From assembly GCA_015847255.1 (NCBI GenBank), contig JADLZK010000403.1, positions 248,001 through 312,000 of the forward strand: DNA of 64,000 nt, given 5' to 3'. This DNA comes from Hyparrhenia diplandra (lineage: Eukaryota; Streptophyta; Magnoliopsida; Poales; Poaceae). The position numbers and the translations under genes were made by a program. A model generated the notes under the pieces. The model ran no database searches and was not told where the DNA came from. It worked only from the letters and a program-made list of their open reading frames with translations. Positions 11,352 through 23,337 of this stretch are shown one piece after another. The number at the start of each line of letters is the position of its first letter. Position 1 is the first letter of the stretch.

Positions 11352-13174
11352 TGAAGGACCAAACGGGCGACCGGAGGGGGGTGAATGGGAGCCTCAATCA
11401 AATTCTTTTCGAATTAGAATGACTTGTAGCTCTCACGACCCCTCGGAGTAAAAAGCACACACCACACGGTATGATCACGACCTTGGATGCAAGGTGGATG
11501 AGCTAGAGTTTGCTCTAGACTCACGGCGGATCAACCTAGGAAACCGAACGGAACAAACGCAAAGAGGCGGGAAGAAAACGCCCCCTGCAGTGGCCAGGAC
11601 TCACCGGCCAGGACTCACCGGCGAGTCGGGTCCGGCGTCGGTTCCGGTGCGTTTTTTCGGTCGATTGCTCTTGCAGAGCTCGCGCGACGCGACCGCCCGG
11701 AAGGCCCGGTCACTGGGACGTCGCGTCGGTCCCGCGTCGGTCACCCGGCCGGCCGACGCGGATCGCCGCCCGTGCGTCCCGTCGCGCTGACGGCGGCCCG
11801 GTCGTGCGTCCGGTCGGCTCGGCAAGGAGCGAAGCAGCGCCTCCGCGGCGACTCACCCCAAACTTCGATCCAAACTCACTCAAATCGAAACCTCAGGTCA
11901 CAAGGATTGAGCCATAGCATCTAGGCATGTGGGTGACCATTTTCCCTTTGGAAATTTCGAGTTTAACGGAGTGAATCGAGAGAAATCGCGGATCACACGA
12001 AGAAACACACCAAAAGGTCACCTTGATCCAAAACTCCGCCCGATCTACGTGCTCGTGAGGAATTAGCTCAAACCCTTCGGTGGAAATGATCCTCTCACGT
12101 CCTAGCACGAATCAACGCAAGAAAAAAACGAGATCAAGCGGTGCCAAAACGAAGAAATCGCGAAGAGAAAAGAGGGGAGAGGATGAACTCGGGAAGAACA
12201 AGTGAAGAACTCAAAATCACAGCTCAAGAACAACAAAGAACACCGATCGAATCAACCCAAACGTCACCATGTGACAGGCTACTCAGAGCTAGCCCTTGCT
12301 CGGCAAATTCGATACAAATCGGTGGACCTCTCACACCACTGCTCGAGAACCCTAGACTAGAAAACGTAAAATGAGAGGCAAGGGAGGATGAAGGGGTATG
12401 CCTCGCTATATAGCCCCAATTCCCTCCTGCCTAAACTACCCCTAGATACATGAGTCGATTTTCTTAACCCTAAGGCTATTTCCGTCGACTCAGGGTAATA
12501 TTTGATCCGGCGGCCACCGCGCCTTCCTCACCGTAGCCTTGCCTCCACCAATCTCCCCGATGCCGCCCACGTGCCGCCCTTCCGTCGGCGGGAACACTTC
12601 GGTTTTGAGGCGCAAACCCGAAACCAGCGCTGTGGTTTTGAGGCCCAAACCACCAAACCCGCCCGTGGTTTTGAGGCCCAAACCACGAAACCCCGCGCCG
12701 ATGGTTTTGAGGACAAACCACCAAACCTCCTCGACACGTGTCACCGCCGCGTCTTGACCGCCCGAAGTCGCCAAGTCATCCGAGCTCCCCGCTTCTTTTG
12801 CACGCTCGCCGTCTTGACCCGATCGACACGGTCTGCCACGTCCTCTTAAGGTCGTCGATGTCCCCCGGATGTCACCACCATGGCTAGCCGCGACACCCGG
12901 TCCCTCGGTCCAAGCCTCACGTCAGTCCTTCACCTCCACGGTCCGTCGCCCGAGACGTCCTCCTTGGCACCTTCACCTCTCTCGTCGGCTACCATCTCCG
13001 AGCTCCACACACGCACAAACACGAACCAAGAATCGTCTTCGACACACTCCACGTGTCTGCGGTGAACCATAGCCGGCGTAAAAGATAAAAGAAAATAGAA
13101 GTAGAATGTTGATTTGTTGACAATCACTACATCAAAACTAAACACATTTGAAATAAATCAACCATGTGTTCGCA
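11352..13174 (-). repeat. 3' LTR of the gag-only element
   Basis: Starts TGAAGGACC and ends GTGTTCGCA on the plus strand. It contains a TATA motif on the minus strand (GGCTATATAGC, 12,405-12,415), a CCGGTC-rich block at about 11,600-11,850 and four copies of a GGTTTTGAGG...AAACC repeat (12,601-12,720). Confidence 0.8.
12601..12720. repeat. Four-copy GGTTTTGAGGCCCAAACC repeat in LTR
   Basis: Four units at about 12,601, 12,633, 12,666 and 12,702, spaced 32-36 bp. Each is a short palindrome-like motif (GGTTT...AAACC). The other LTR carries the same four at 18,999-19,117. Confidence 0.7.
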
Positions 13175-13185
13175 ATCTCCCCCTT

Positions 13186-15070
13186 GATGAGTGCATTGTC
13201 AACATTCAACACAAAGACAGAAATAAGGTAGAAGAAAGCACATCCGTGCAAGCTAGGACAACCTAACTGGATAGCAAACATGGAGCAAAAACTTGGTTCC
13301 CAAAGACATGGGCAAAAGGCTCGACACAACCAAGCTAAATGCATGCCTAGTCCTCAAGAAGAGGTAGAAAAGGTCAACACCACTAGCACGGCTCCAAACC
13401 AATCTCTACCAATTTCTTTCACACACAAGCTAGACCCTCAAGACATCTAGCTCAAAGTGGTAAAGAGATACTCCCCCGAGTTACTCCCCCCTTGACTAGT
13501 GCGATCCATGAAGATACCAATTCAAGATACCAATTCACAATTCACCTTTGTCTTTGTATCTTTCTCCCCCTTGTTGGCACATGCACTAATCAAGCGATGA
13601 AAATGCATGCAAAGTGCAATGAGTGAGCTCCAAGTTTATAGTCATCCAAATGAGAAGATGCTCTAGGTAGTGTCATGACAACAAAATCAAGTGCTTAACA
13701 CGGTGCTCAAAGCGATCAAGAGATATGAAATATGACTTGAAAGCATTTTGATTCAGTTTTAAGCATTTTCGAGAAAAAGGTGTCCACCACAAAGAATATC
13801 ACATAGCATAAGTAAGCTGGAAATCTACCAAGTGCTACACATGTATATCAAGAGGACTACCCCAAGCAAAGTTTATCCATCATGCCAAAGAAAAGAACCA
13901 ACACTTGCCAACAACATTTTAAGATTATCGAGAGATTTAGCGGATACAAGCATTGGTCCAAAGACATGAGTGCGAAAGTGGTTATCCACAACCGTCTGCC
14001 TTACTAATCAACCATGTCAAGCCTATGCATGTGAGCAATCGAAGCTTAAGACAATGGTCGGGTCAAACACTACCAAGCTCGGGTTCAACTCAAGTGCAAT
14101 GAGAAGCAGTCCCAAGACTTGGATGTGGGGACGGTATGGACCCATCTCGATCTTTTTCCATACACTTAACTTAGATTTCAGATTTTAGCATATGAAAGCA
14201 TGTGGTCATCTAAGCAAGTGTATAACTTCGGTGAATGAGACATAGTCACCTTAGCATACATGATAAGCACAAAGGATCTCAACGGCTTAAACATGCTAGG
14301 AACTATCTCAATGGTGAACATTTTGTAAGATTCATCGTTGTTAAGCAAGTTCACATGAAAAACAGCTTTTGCTCATAACATAAATCAATTGAATGAAGGA
14401 GCACAAGCTATAAGCACCAACATGTAATTGTTACACTAAACAGAGCATAGTCTCATTGTGATCAATATAACCAAGAAGCTCAAGATGCAATAGTGTACAT
14501 GATGAATGCAATATGATACAAGATGATGCATGAGAGCAAAACAAACCTAAAGCTACAAGTGTACATCAACTACAAAACTACCCCTCAAAAAAGGATAGCA
14601 AACTCCCAACTCTCCCTCAACCAAAGACACCTAGCAAAAGAAAACTAGGAAACAAAAAGGGCACAAAAGGCTAGCATGGCATATAATACACAAGATAATA
14701 CATGCTAAAGAGGATATAAAAGCATGATACAAGTATGATACATGCAAGCAATATACAAGAGAGCAAATGAACGACTACCTCATACCACACGTAGAGAAAC
14801 ATGAATGTACAAGGCATGAGTGTATATGATAGCTCACAGAGGCGTGTGTAGGTGTCACAATTAGGCACATGCCTCTTCGAGGCCATCAAAGTGAGTGTAG
14901 AGAACCATCAAGTCTTGATCACACCATACAAAGGATCAAGTTCCATCAAACACATGTTCTCCACCCCACGTCCTCATACCTACACATGAGAGGACAAAGA
15001 AACCCAAGTCTTGGATCCCAAAGGGTTACTTGAGGCATAAACTTGGGAACCCAAGACTTGATCACCTACA
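13186..15070. other. Non-coding 3' interior of the gag-only element
   Basis: About 1.9 kb of A-rich plus-strand (T-rich in element sense) sequence between gag and the polypurine tract. It has no frame of note on either strand where pol would be expected. An inverted pair built on AACCCAAGTCTTGGATC and CCCAAGACTTGATC lies at about 15,000-15,065. Confidence 0.6.
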
Positions 15071-17701
15071 TCATTGGAAAAACATGGGATGAGCAAATGG
15101 CACAACAGGGGTTAGTATACTTAGGAGAATACCAGTGTTGACCATTTTGCGCAAGATAGGCGTTAGGCAAAACAAACATCCCATGACCCTTCTTCCCAAA
15201 GCGCCACCACGCACAACAAAGTGTGGTGCACTCCTCCTGTCAAACTCAAAGCTCCCAAAGCGAGGATCAACATCCACTCGCGAGCACGACCACCAAATGG
15301 TCTCAAAGCGTGGCCCAAACCTCCGAGGCCTCCTACCTTGAGGCCTAGCAAGCGCCCTCGAACCGGCCGCACACCCCTCTCATACATGCCAAGTGGTGGG
15401 TGATACAAGTCACGGTTCTCAAACTCCACTCTACGCCTAGCATCCCTCTTCCTCCCGAAGCAAAACTCAACTAAGTGACCATCCCTCGGCAAGTACTCAC
15501 AGTGATACCTCACCTCTCTCTTGGGTGGTGGTTGGTTCACTCTCTTGGGTGGATGGCTCACTCTTGTTGTGGTCTTGGCCTTAGGAAGGGTTTCCTCGAG
15601 GATCTGGGTAGAGTGTCAAGTGGGTTCCCTGAGATGGTTCGGTTTGGGAAGCCACACTTGTTTGGGAGGTGGAGTTTTTGGGGTCTCTTGGAGAATGCCA
15701 TTTTGCACAATAGGCTTGGGAGGCTCAGGTGGGGTGATCTCGGTCAATTTGGGAGTGTTTGTGGGTTTCTCACTCGAGCTCAAACCACTACCCTGACCAA
15801 CCTTACCATAGATGACTTCACCCTTCCCACCTATAGCAAAGCCTAACCAGATGTGTCGGTCCCCCTCTTGAGCCGACTCATCATCATGCCTAGCTGCGGC
15901 TCTCCACTAGACACCCAACTTCGAGGATAGAGCGAAGGTATGTGTTCTCCTCTTCAACTCTACCCTTGTCATGTCTACAAGACATGACCTCCGGCCTCCA
16001 AAGCTTCACACTTAGCACAACTTCAAGACGGTGCTATCTCGAGCTGGCCTTCTCAAGCACAAAGCAAGCTTGGCATCCTTCTCTCGCCAACTTCAGATTG
16101 CAAGCTCGGACGGGACTTGCACGCACCCAACATCATCGGCCTAGACTTCAACTCAACGTGCTCGTCTAGCAAAGCCGAATACTTGGACTGCAAAGTCATG
16201 ATGCTAGACATGTGCACCGCACAAGCATCACACTCAGTCTCCTCCGACACCTCCACAGGCTTCCTAAGAAGCTCAATCTCAGTCACAGCCATCTCCCACT
16301 TCTCCTTGTACTCCTTCCTCTCTCTAGCGGCACGCCTAAAGCGACTTCTCTTGGCAAACAAGTGCATCGCCCAAAGATTCAACCTCATCGGAGAGAGACT
16401 CGATCGTGGGAGGTACCTCGGGGAGAAGTGTCATTTGTCATGTGGCTTGAAGCGGCGTCGGTCACCGCTCCATCAAGGGCCATGGTGCGAAGCCCCGGGC
16501 TTGGAGTCGGTCGAAGAAGCAGAGTCCGTTCAGCCTGTCCTCGACCTTGCGCTCGGGCTCCGTCGCTTGAGGAAGATCGCCCGTCGGAGTAGTCGTTGTC
16601 GAGGTCGTTGAGGGAAGCAAGGAAGGCGTGCTCGTCTTTGCTTGGCACGCTTGAGGTACTTCTTCTTGATAGCCTCCTTGTCGAATCCCTTCTTGGACTT
16701 GTACTTGCCGGAGGTGTACTCGCTTGTCCTTGCGCTTGTCGGAGTCGTACTTGGAGTAGTACTTCTCACGGAGTACTTGTCCTTGTTCTTCTTGGGGGCG
16801 GCGGCGTACGGCGATCTGGATCTCCGCACTCGAAGCATCCACCCTTGGATGGGCCGCCACGCTCGACGGTTCAAGCGGTTGTTGTGAAACCGCGAGAATC
16901 GCCGATGACTAAACGACTCATCATCCCCAAGGCTCTCCATTCGCTCCTCGTCCACACGGACACACCAAAGAGGACAAGGCAAAAGGAATCTGTGAAGGGT
17001 TAGCGAAGAAGCTGGAACCGCTCTTACGAGGAGACGAGTGCAACATTCGGCGCTGATGGGTTCTTGAGTTCGCTTTGAATGCGGGCCTCAATCTCGAGGA
17101 AGACTTGAGCTTCTTTGTGAGAGCTCGTCGGGAGTGAGGGTGTCGTAGTTGGCGAGACTCCATGATCGCGGACACCTTCACATCCCACACCTTCCGATCC
17201 AAAGGCGCATAAGAGCCGCGACGCCTTCTCGTGCTCATCCAACCTTCCAGAAGGCTTGTTCGCACGAAGCTTGTTGCGTGATCGTCCTCAAACCTAGCAA
17301 AGAGAGAATCGATGGTCTCGCCATCAATTTGGATGAGGTTATTGTACTCTCTCTTGTAGGTTTCGTAGAGGCGGGCCTTGACTTGTGGGGTTCCCCTCAT
17401 GGTAGCTCTCGAGAGTCTTCCACACCTCTCTAGCGGTCTCACAAGTGGCTACCCTCTCAAACTCGCTCTCCTTGAGGCTCGAGAACAAGACACTCCTCGC
17501 TCGGTTGTTGGCATTGTGTTGGGCTATTTGATCCTCACCCACTTTCGGCGGCAAGCACTTGGTAGTTCTCATCCTCAACGATCTCCCACACTCTCCAATC
17601 TATCCCCATGAGATGCGCTTGCATCTTAATCTTCCAATAGGGATAGTTGGTGCCATCGAACTCTCAGGAGGCTTGCCACCAAAGTGACCAAACCTCTCCA
17701 T
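15071..17701 (-). pseudogene. gag: Gag-like polyprotein of the gag-only element
   Basis: The likely start is MERFGHFGGKPPES at 17,701. UBN2-type gag segments follow (EREVATCETAREVW-like block; YKREYNNLIQIDGETIDSLF), then a Lys/Ser-rich linker with GGCFECGDPD (about 16,810-16,850, the start of a zinc knuckle). Next comes a coiled coil (TLQSKYSALLDEHVELKS, about 16,150) and a second Cys/His cluster (YHCEYLPRDGHLVEFC, about 15,470-15,510). The end is near PFAHPMFFQ (15,071). Many small shifts divide it between frames. The gag C-terminal architecture resembles that seen in SIRE relatives, but no enzymes follow. Confidence 0.65.
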
Positions 17702-17752
17702 GTCGCTTACAGCGGATCAAGAACCGGTTAAGGTGGATTTGATCCTTAACCT

Positions 17753-17764
17753 GCTCCGATACCA
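17753..17764 (-). other. Primer-binding site of the gag-only element
   Basis: Reverse complement TGGTATCGGAGC, two bases from the LTR edge, complements initiator tRNA-Met with one mismatch from the usual TGGTATCAGAGC. It is the same primer class as the enclosing element. Confidence 0.75.
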
Positions 17765-17766
17765 AT

Positions 17767-19568
17767 TGAAGGACCGAAACGGCGACGGAGGGGGTGAATG
17801 GGAGCCTCAATCAAATTCTTTCGAATTAGAATGACTTGTAGCTCTCCACGACCCCTCGGAGTAAAAGCACACACCACACGGTATGATCACGACCTTGGAT
17901 GCAAGGTGGATGAGCTAGAGTTTGCTCTAGACTCACGGCGGATCAACCGGAAACCGAACCGAACAAACCAAGAGGCGGGAAGAAAACGCCCTGCAGAAAG
18001 TGGCCGGACTCCACCGGCCGGACTCCTTTGGCGAAGTCCGTCCGGCGTCGTCGGTGCTTCGATCGGTGCTCTTCGCGAGCTCTGCGAGACGCGACCGACC
18101 GGAAGCGCCCGGTCGACGGGCGTCCCGTCGGTCCGCGTCGGTCACCCCGACGGGCCTGACCGCACCGGTGCCCCGGCCGGCGCTCGGGCAGCGCCCGGTC
18201 GCGCCCCGGTCGGCTCGACGCGCTTGACAAAGGCCGCCCCGCGGCGACTCACCCCAAACTCGATCCAAACTCACTCAAATCGAAAAACCTCAGGTCACAA
18301 GGATTGAGCCATAGCATCTAGGCATGTGGGTGACCATTTTCCCTTTGGAAATTTCGAGTTTAACGGAGTGAATCGAGAGAAATCGCGGATCACACGAAGA
18401 ACACACCCAAAAGGTCACCTTGATCCAAAACTCGCCCGATCTACGTGCTCGTGAGGAATTAGCTCAAACCCTTCGGTGGAAATGATCCTCTCACGCCCCT
18501 AGCACGAATCAACGCAAGAAAAACGAGATCAAAGCGGTGCCAAAACGAAGAAATCGCGAAGAGAAAAAAGAGGGGGAGAGGATGAACTCGGGAAGAACAA
18601 GTGAAGAACTCAAAATCACAGCTCAAGAACAACAAAGAACACCGATCGATCAACCCAAACGTCACCATGTGACGGGCTACTCGAGCTAGCCCTTGCTCGC
18701 AAATTCGATACAAATCGGTGGACCTCTCACACCACTGTCACGAGAACCCTAGACTAGAAAGCGTAAAATGAGAGGCAAGGGAGGATGAAGGGGTATGCCT
18801 GCGCTATATAGCCCCAATTCCCCTGCCTAAACTACCCCTAGATACATGAGTCGATTTTCTTAACCCTAAGGCTATTTCCGTCGACTGGGGTAATATTTGA
18901 TCCGGCGGCCACCGCGCCTTCCTCACCGGTAGCCTTGCCTCCACGCAATCTCCCCGATGCCGCCACGTAAGCCGCCCTTCCGATCCGCCGGAACACCGGG
19001 TTTTGAGGCGCAAACCCATGAACCCAGCCTGTGGTTTTGAGGCCCAAACCACCAAACCCCCGTGGTTTTGAGGCCCAAACCACGAAAACCCGCGCCGATG
19101 GTTTTGAGGACAAACCACCAAACCTCCTCGACACGTGTCACCGCCGTCTTGACCGCCTCGAAGTCGCCAAGTCATCCGAGCTCCCGCCGCCGCCGACGCC
19201 GTCTTGACCCGATCGACACGGTCCTCGCCACGCCCCTCTTGCGTCCGTCGATGTCCCGGATGTCAGCCACCATGGCTAGCCCAAGACCGGTCCCTCGGTC
19301 CAAGCCTCACGCCCCGTCCTTCACCTCCACGGTCCGTCGCCCCAAGACGCCCCTCCTTGGCACCTTCACCTCTCCGTCAGCCTACCATCTCCGAGCTCCA
19401 CACCGCACAACACGAACCAAGAGATCGTCTTCGACACACTCCACGTGTGCTTGGGTGAACCATAGCGAAGCTTAAAAGATAAAAGAAAATAGAAGTAGAA
19501 TGTTGATTTGTTGACAATCACTACATCAAAACTAAACACATTTGAAATAAATCAACCATGTGTTCGCA
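17767..19568 (-). repeat. 5' LTR of the gag-only element
   Basis: Matches 11,352-13,174 end to end. In the first 210 aligned bases there are about ten 1-3 nt indels but only one or two substitutions. The TATA motif recurs at about 18,802-18,813 and the four-copy repeat at 18,999-19,117. Confidence 0.8.
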
Positions 19569-21529
19569 AGTGGACAAGCAATTCTAACTAATTCTACCAC
19601 TAGGAGCTAACAAGACTAAGCAAACTACTCAACTAAGCACCCTAACAAGAAAACTACCAAAGTAATGCAAAGAGGTGCTAGAATACAATACCACGGTGTA
19701 GTGTCGAGGTTGTGGCCAATCACCCGTGATCACCAAGAAATCTCCAACGAGCTAGAACAAGTGACACGATGATTTTTCACCGAGGTTCACGTGCTTGCCG
19801 CACGCTTACTCCCCCGTTGTGGCGACACACTCACTTGACGGATGACAAGCTTAATGGCCAATGCCAAATCCCGGTGGGAGCTCAATCAACCGATCACAAG
19901 AGAGGGTCCTACAAGCCACGAGCAATCCACTAGTGCTCCTTTCGCGATCTCCCGAGGGGTAAGGAACGACCCTCACAATCACCACCGGTGTGGCCTCGAA
20001 CAAGCTCCAATCGAAGCTCAACACCGCCTCTTGCTCCAAGCCGCTAGGGAACCGGGCAAATTCCCAAGAGTAACAAGATCCCGCGGCTTCTCCAAGGATG
20101 AAGTGCTTCTAAATGCAACCGATGCAAGCAATGCACTTCTATCTCTCTCAATCTCACCAAGAATCGAATTAGTGATGAGGAGATGAGTGGAGAGAGTATC
20201 CAAGCTCACAAGTGTGTAGGAGTGTTCAAATGTGCAAGAGAGAGCTCCAAATACCCGGCCAAACAAGTATATAGAGCCCCCTCGAGAAAGAGCGGGTGGA
20301 GTTCAAAATGGGCTCTCTGCGGGGTGATCGACGCTTGTGACCGGGCCTTTTGCGGGTCCGGTCCAGCGTCCGTCCATCGCTTCCGGTCGCTACCGACAAG
20401 GGTCGGGCCCGGTAGCGCCCTCCTCTGGCGCGTCGGTCGCCTTGCCGCCCGGCCGGGAACATCGAAGCATCCGTCCGGCTTCCGTCGGCGTCCGGCCAAT
20501 TCGCTACGCGAGCGCCCGCGAACAAAGACTGACGGGCGCCTTCGGTCGCGCGTCCGGTCACTTTTCTTCGTCCGTTAGCCTGCGGGCAGCAGCATCTTCT
20601 TCCTTTTTCTTTGCTCTTTGCTTCCAACTTGCTTCGCCTCTGCCATAGGTTGCCAACACGCCCAAGATGACCACGTTATCACCAATGTTAGCACGCCGAG
20701 ATGTTAGGCAAGATCGAAGTTAGTGCTCTCATGTCCTAAATGCAATATGCAAGTCAATTGGACCTAGAAGCACTTCATGCAAGGATTGTCGCGGCATCCC
20801 CTCTTGATAGTCGGGCCATCTATCCTATAATGTGATCACACGCTCTATCGTGTCTTGATCAACATTATAGGCTAAAAATGTGAGCTTTTGTCTAGATACA
20901 ACCTATGCATGCTAGTTGGTCAACACACCAATCAAATTTTCAAAAAACTAGCATACACCAAGCAATCATGTATATTGAATTTAATTGCCAATGCAACAAC
21001 ACATTATGATCATGCACATACAAATGCACAAATAGTCTATGAGCTTGCTCCCCTATTTGTGTGATCCTTTCCAACATCTTTGTGACTTATTTCTCCCTTT
21101 GTCAACAATCACCAAAAAAGGTGTAAATGAGAGAAATCAAGTCAATCAAAGTATCACATGTGGTCTCATCTAGATCACTTGCCTTTCCATGTATTCAAGT
21201 TTGAACCAAGGACAAGCTTTTTCACACCTCATATACATAAGGGTTATCTTGCACCATGTTAGAATACACATCAATAGCTCATTTTCTAGAGTTGACTCTA
21301 GGATTGCAAGCACATAAACATGTCATATGCCACCACTAGTTCATAAAACATTCAAAGCAATAGTGGTGCCACACATACATTGAAATCATTTTATTTACCA
21401 TGAATGAGCCTATTAAATTGCATGATGTCTAGATGCACTACCAAGTCCTTAGCAAGTATGAATGCCATGACAACCAACTTTTACCTTGAGGTTTGTCGAA
21501 GGAGAGGCATGTCATATAAGTGGGGTGCA

Positions 21530-23337
21530 TCAACTCAAGTTGGAGAAGTCAATAATGTTCAATTCTCCCTTTAGCATGCAAAACCTCTTCTCATCAAGTG
21601 GCTTGGTGAATATGTCGGCTAGTTGATCTTCGGTGCCAATGTCCATGATACAAATGTCACCCTTTTGTTGATGATCTCTTATGAAGTGGTGCCTTATATC
21701 AATGTGCTTTGTTCTTGGATGTTGAGCCGGATTTTGAGTCATCTTTCTAGCACTTTCATTGTCACAAAACAATGGAACCTTGTCAAATGTGAATCCAAAA
21801 TCCTTCAATGTTGACCTCATCCAAAGCAATTGAGTGCAACAACTTCCCGCACTAATGTATTCGCTTCGGGCGGTAGAGAGAGCAACACTATTTTGCTTCT
21901 TTGAAGACCATGATACTAGTGACCTTCCAAGGAATTGACATGTGCCACTTGTGCTCATTCTATTGATCTTGCACCCTCCATAATCGGAATTCGAATAGCC
22001 AATCAATTCAAATTTGGATCCCTTTGGATACCATAGTCCAACATCTTGTGTGCCCTTCAAGTACCTCACAATTCTCTTTGTTGCCTTGAGGTGACTTTCT
22101 CTTGGATCGGATTGATATCTAGCACACATGCCCACACTAAATGCTATGTCCGGTCTTGATGCGGTTGCATAGAGCAAGCTTCCAATCATAGACCTATACT
22201 TCTTTTGTTCAACCATGTTGCCACTTGGATCGGGATCAAGGCTTCCATTGGTTGCCATTGGTGTGGACATTGACTTGGCATCTTGTAAGTCAAACTTCTT
22301 GATCATGTCTTTGATGTACTTGGTTTGACTTATGAATGTGCCATTCTTCATTTGCTTGATTTGGAGACCAAGAAAGAATGTGAGCTCTCCAAGCATTGAC
22401 ATCTCAAACTCATTGGCCATCATCTTAGCAAACTCTTCATAAAACTCTTGATTGGTTGACCCAAAGATAATGTCATCAAAATATATTTGCAACACAAACA
22501 AGTCTTTGCCAATCTTCTTGGTGAAGAGTGTGGTGTCCACCTTTCCCATCTTGAACCCTTTAGAGAGGAGAAAATCTCTCAACCTCTCATACCATGCTCT
22601 TGGCGCTTGCTTCAAGCCATACAATGCTTTCTTCAACTTGTAGACATGGTTGGGATACTTCTCATCTTCAAAGCCCGGTGGTTGCTCAACATACACCAAC
22701 TCATTGATGAAGCCATTCAAGAATGCACTTTTCACATCCATTTGATAGAGCTTGATGTCATGTGCACATGCATAAGCAAGCAAGATTCTAATTGCTTCAA
22801 GTCTAGCAACCGGTGCATAGGTCTCTCCAAAATCAAGACCCTCTACTTGAGTGAACCCTTGAGCTACTAGCCTTGCCTTGTTTCTAATCACAATTCCATC
22901 TTGATCTTGCTTGTTCTTGAAGACCCACTTGGTTCCAATCACATTGTAGTTCTTTGGCCTTTCCACCAATTCCCATACATCATTTCTCTTAAAGTTGTTC
23001 AACTCTTCATGCATAGCATTGATCCAATCCTCCTTCTTGAGTGCATCAACTATGTTTCTCGGCTCTTCTTGTGCTACAAATGCATGGTGAGCACAAAAGA
23101 TGCTAGTCTTCTTCTAGTAACCACTCCACTATTGATGTCACCCACAATTTGATCAATTGGGTGGTCTCTTGCAATGTTGGAAGGTTGCATCACTTGCACT
23201 TGATGACTAGGATGAGGAGTTGGACTAACTTGTTGCTCTTGATCTTGATCTTCATCTTGAGTGCCACTAGTGCTAGCTTCATTTCCTCCAATATCAACCG
23301 AAGTGGTAGTCAATGGAGTGTCTTCATCATCATTCAC
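21530..23337 (-). pseudogene. Copia reverse transcriptase and RNase H
   Basis: A 494-residue open frame (21,530-23,014) covers the complete RVT_2 domain and RNase H. Landmarks are GTKWVFKNKQD, QMDVKSAFLNG, the polymerase motif at 22,472-22,483, and the C-terminal ADIFTKPLDEKRF. The polymerase motif reads YFDD, where Copia elements normally have YVDD. In RNase H the block usually YxDxDYAG reads GYSNSDYGG. A linker frame (23,074-23,337) joins it to integrase. Otherwise it looks complete, which is notable beside the broken upstream frames. Confidence 0.9.

Larger units (their letters stand above)
11352..19569 (-). mobile_element. Gag-only (non-autonomous) SIRE-like Copia element
   Basis: The nested element has LTRs at 11,352-13,174 and 17,767-19,568 (about 1.8 kb each), target duplication GTGGA (11,347-11,351 and 19,570-19,574, with one extra base at the right junction), a primer-binding site at 17,753-17,764, and a polypurine tract (read on the plus strand as TCTCCCCC) at 13,175-13,185. 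The 4.6-kb interior holds only a gag-like reading frame (15,071-17,701). No protease, integrase or RT was found in any frame. This fits the TR-GAG class of LTR elements, which would need a partner's enzymes. The surrounding pol-bearing SIRE element is an obvious type of partner. Confidence 0.8.
11147..20861 (-). repeat. 3' LTR of the SIRE-type Copia element (interrupted, truncated)
   Basis: The LTR occupies 11,147-11,351 and 19,570-20,861, interrupted by the gag-only element. The pieces align with the 5' LTR and the break is bridged by CTAGGTGGACAAGC. Alignment stops at GTCTTGATCA (20,861), whereas the 5' LTR continues for about 220 bp more, so the element-5' end of this LTR is missing. Differences from the 5' LTR are largely small indels. 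Confidence 0.75.
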
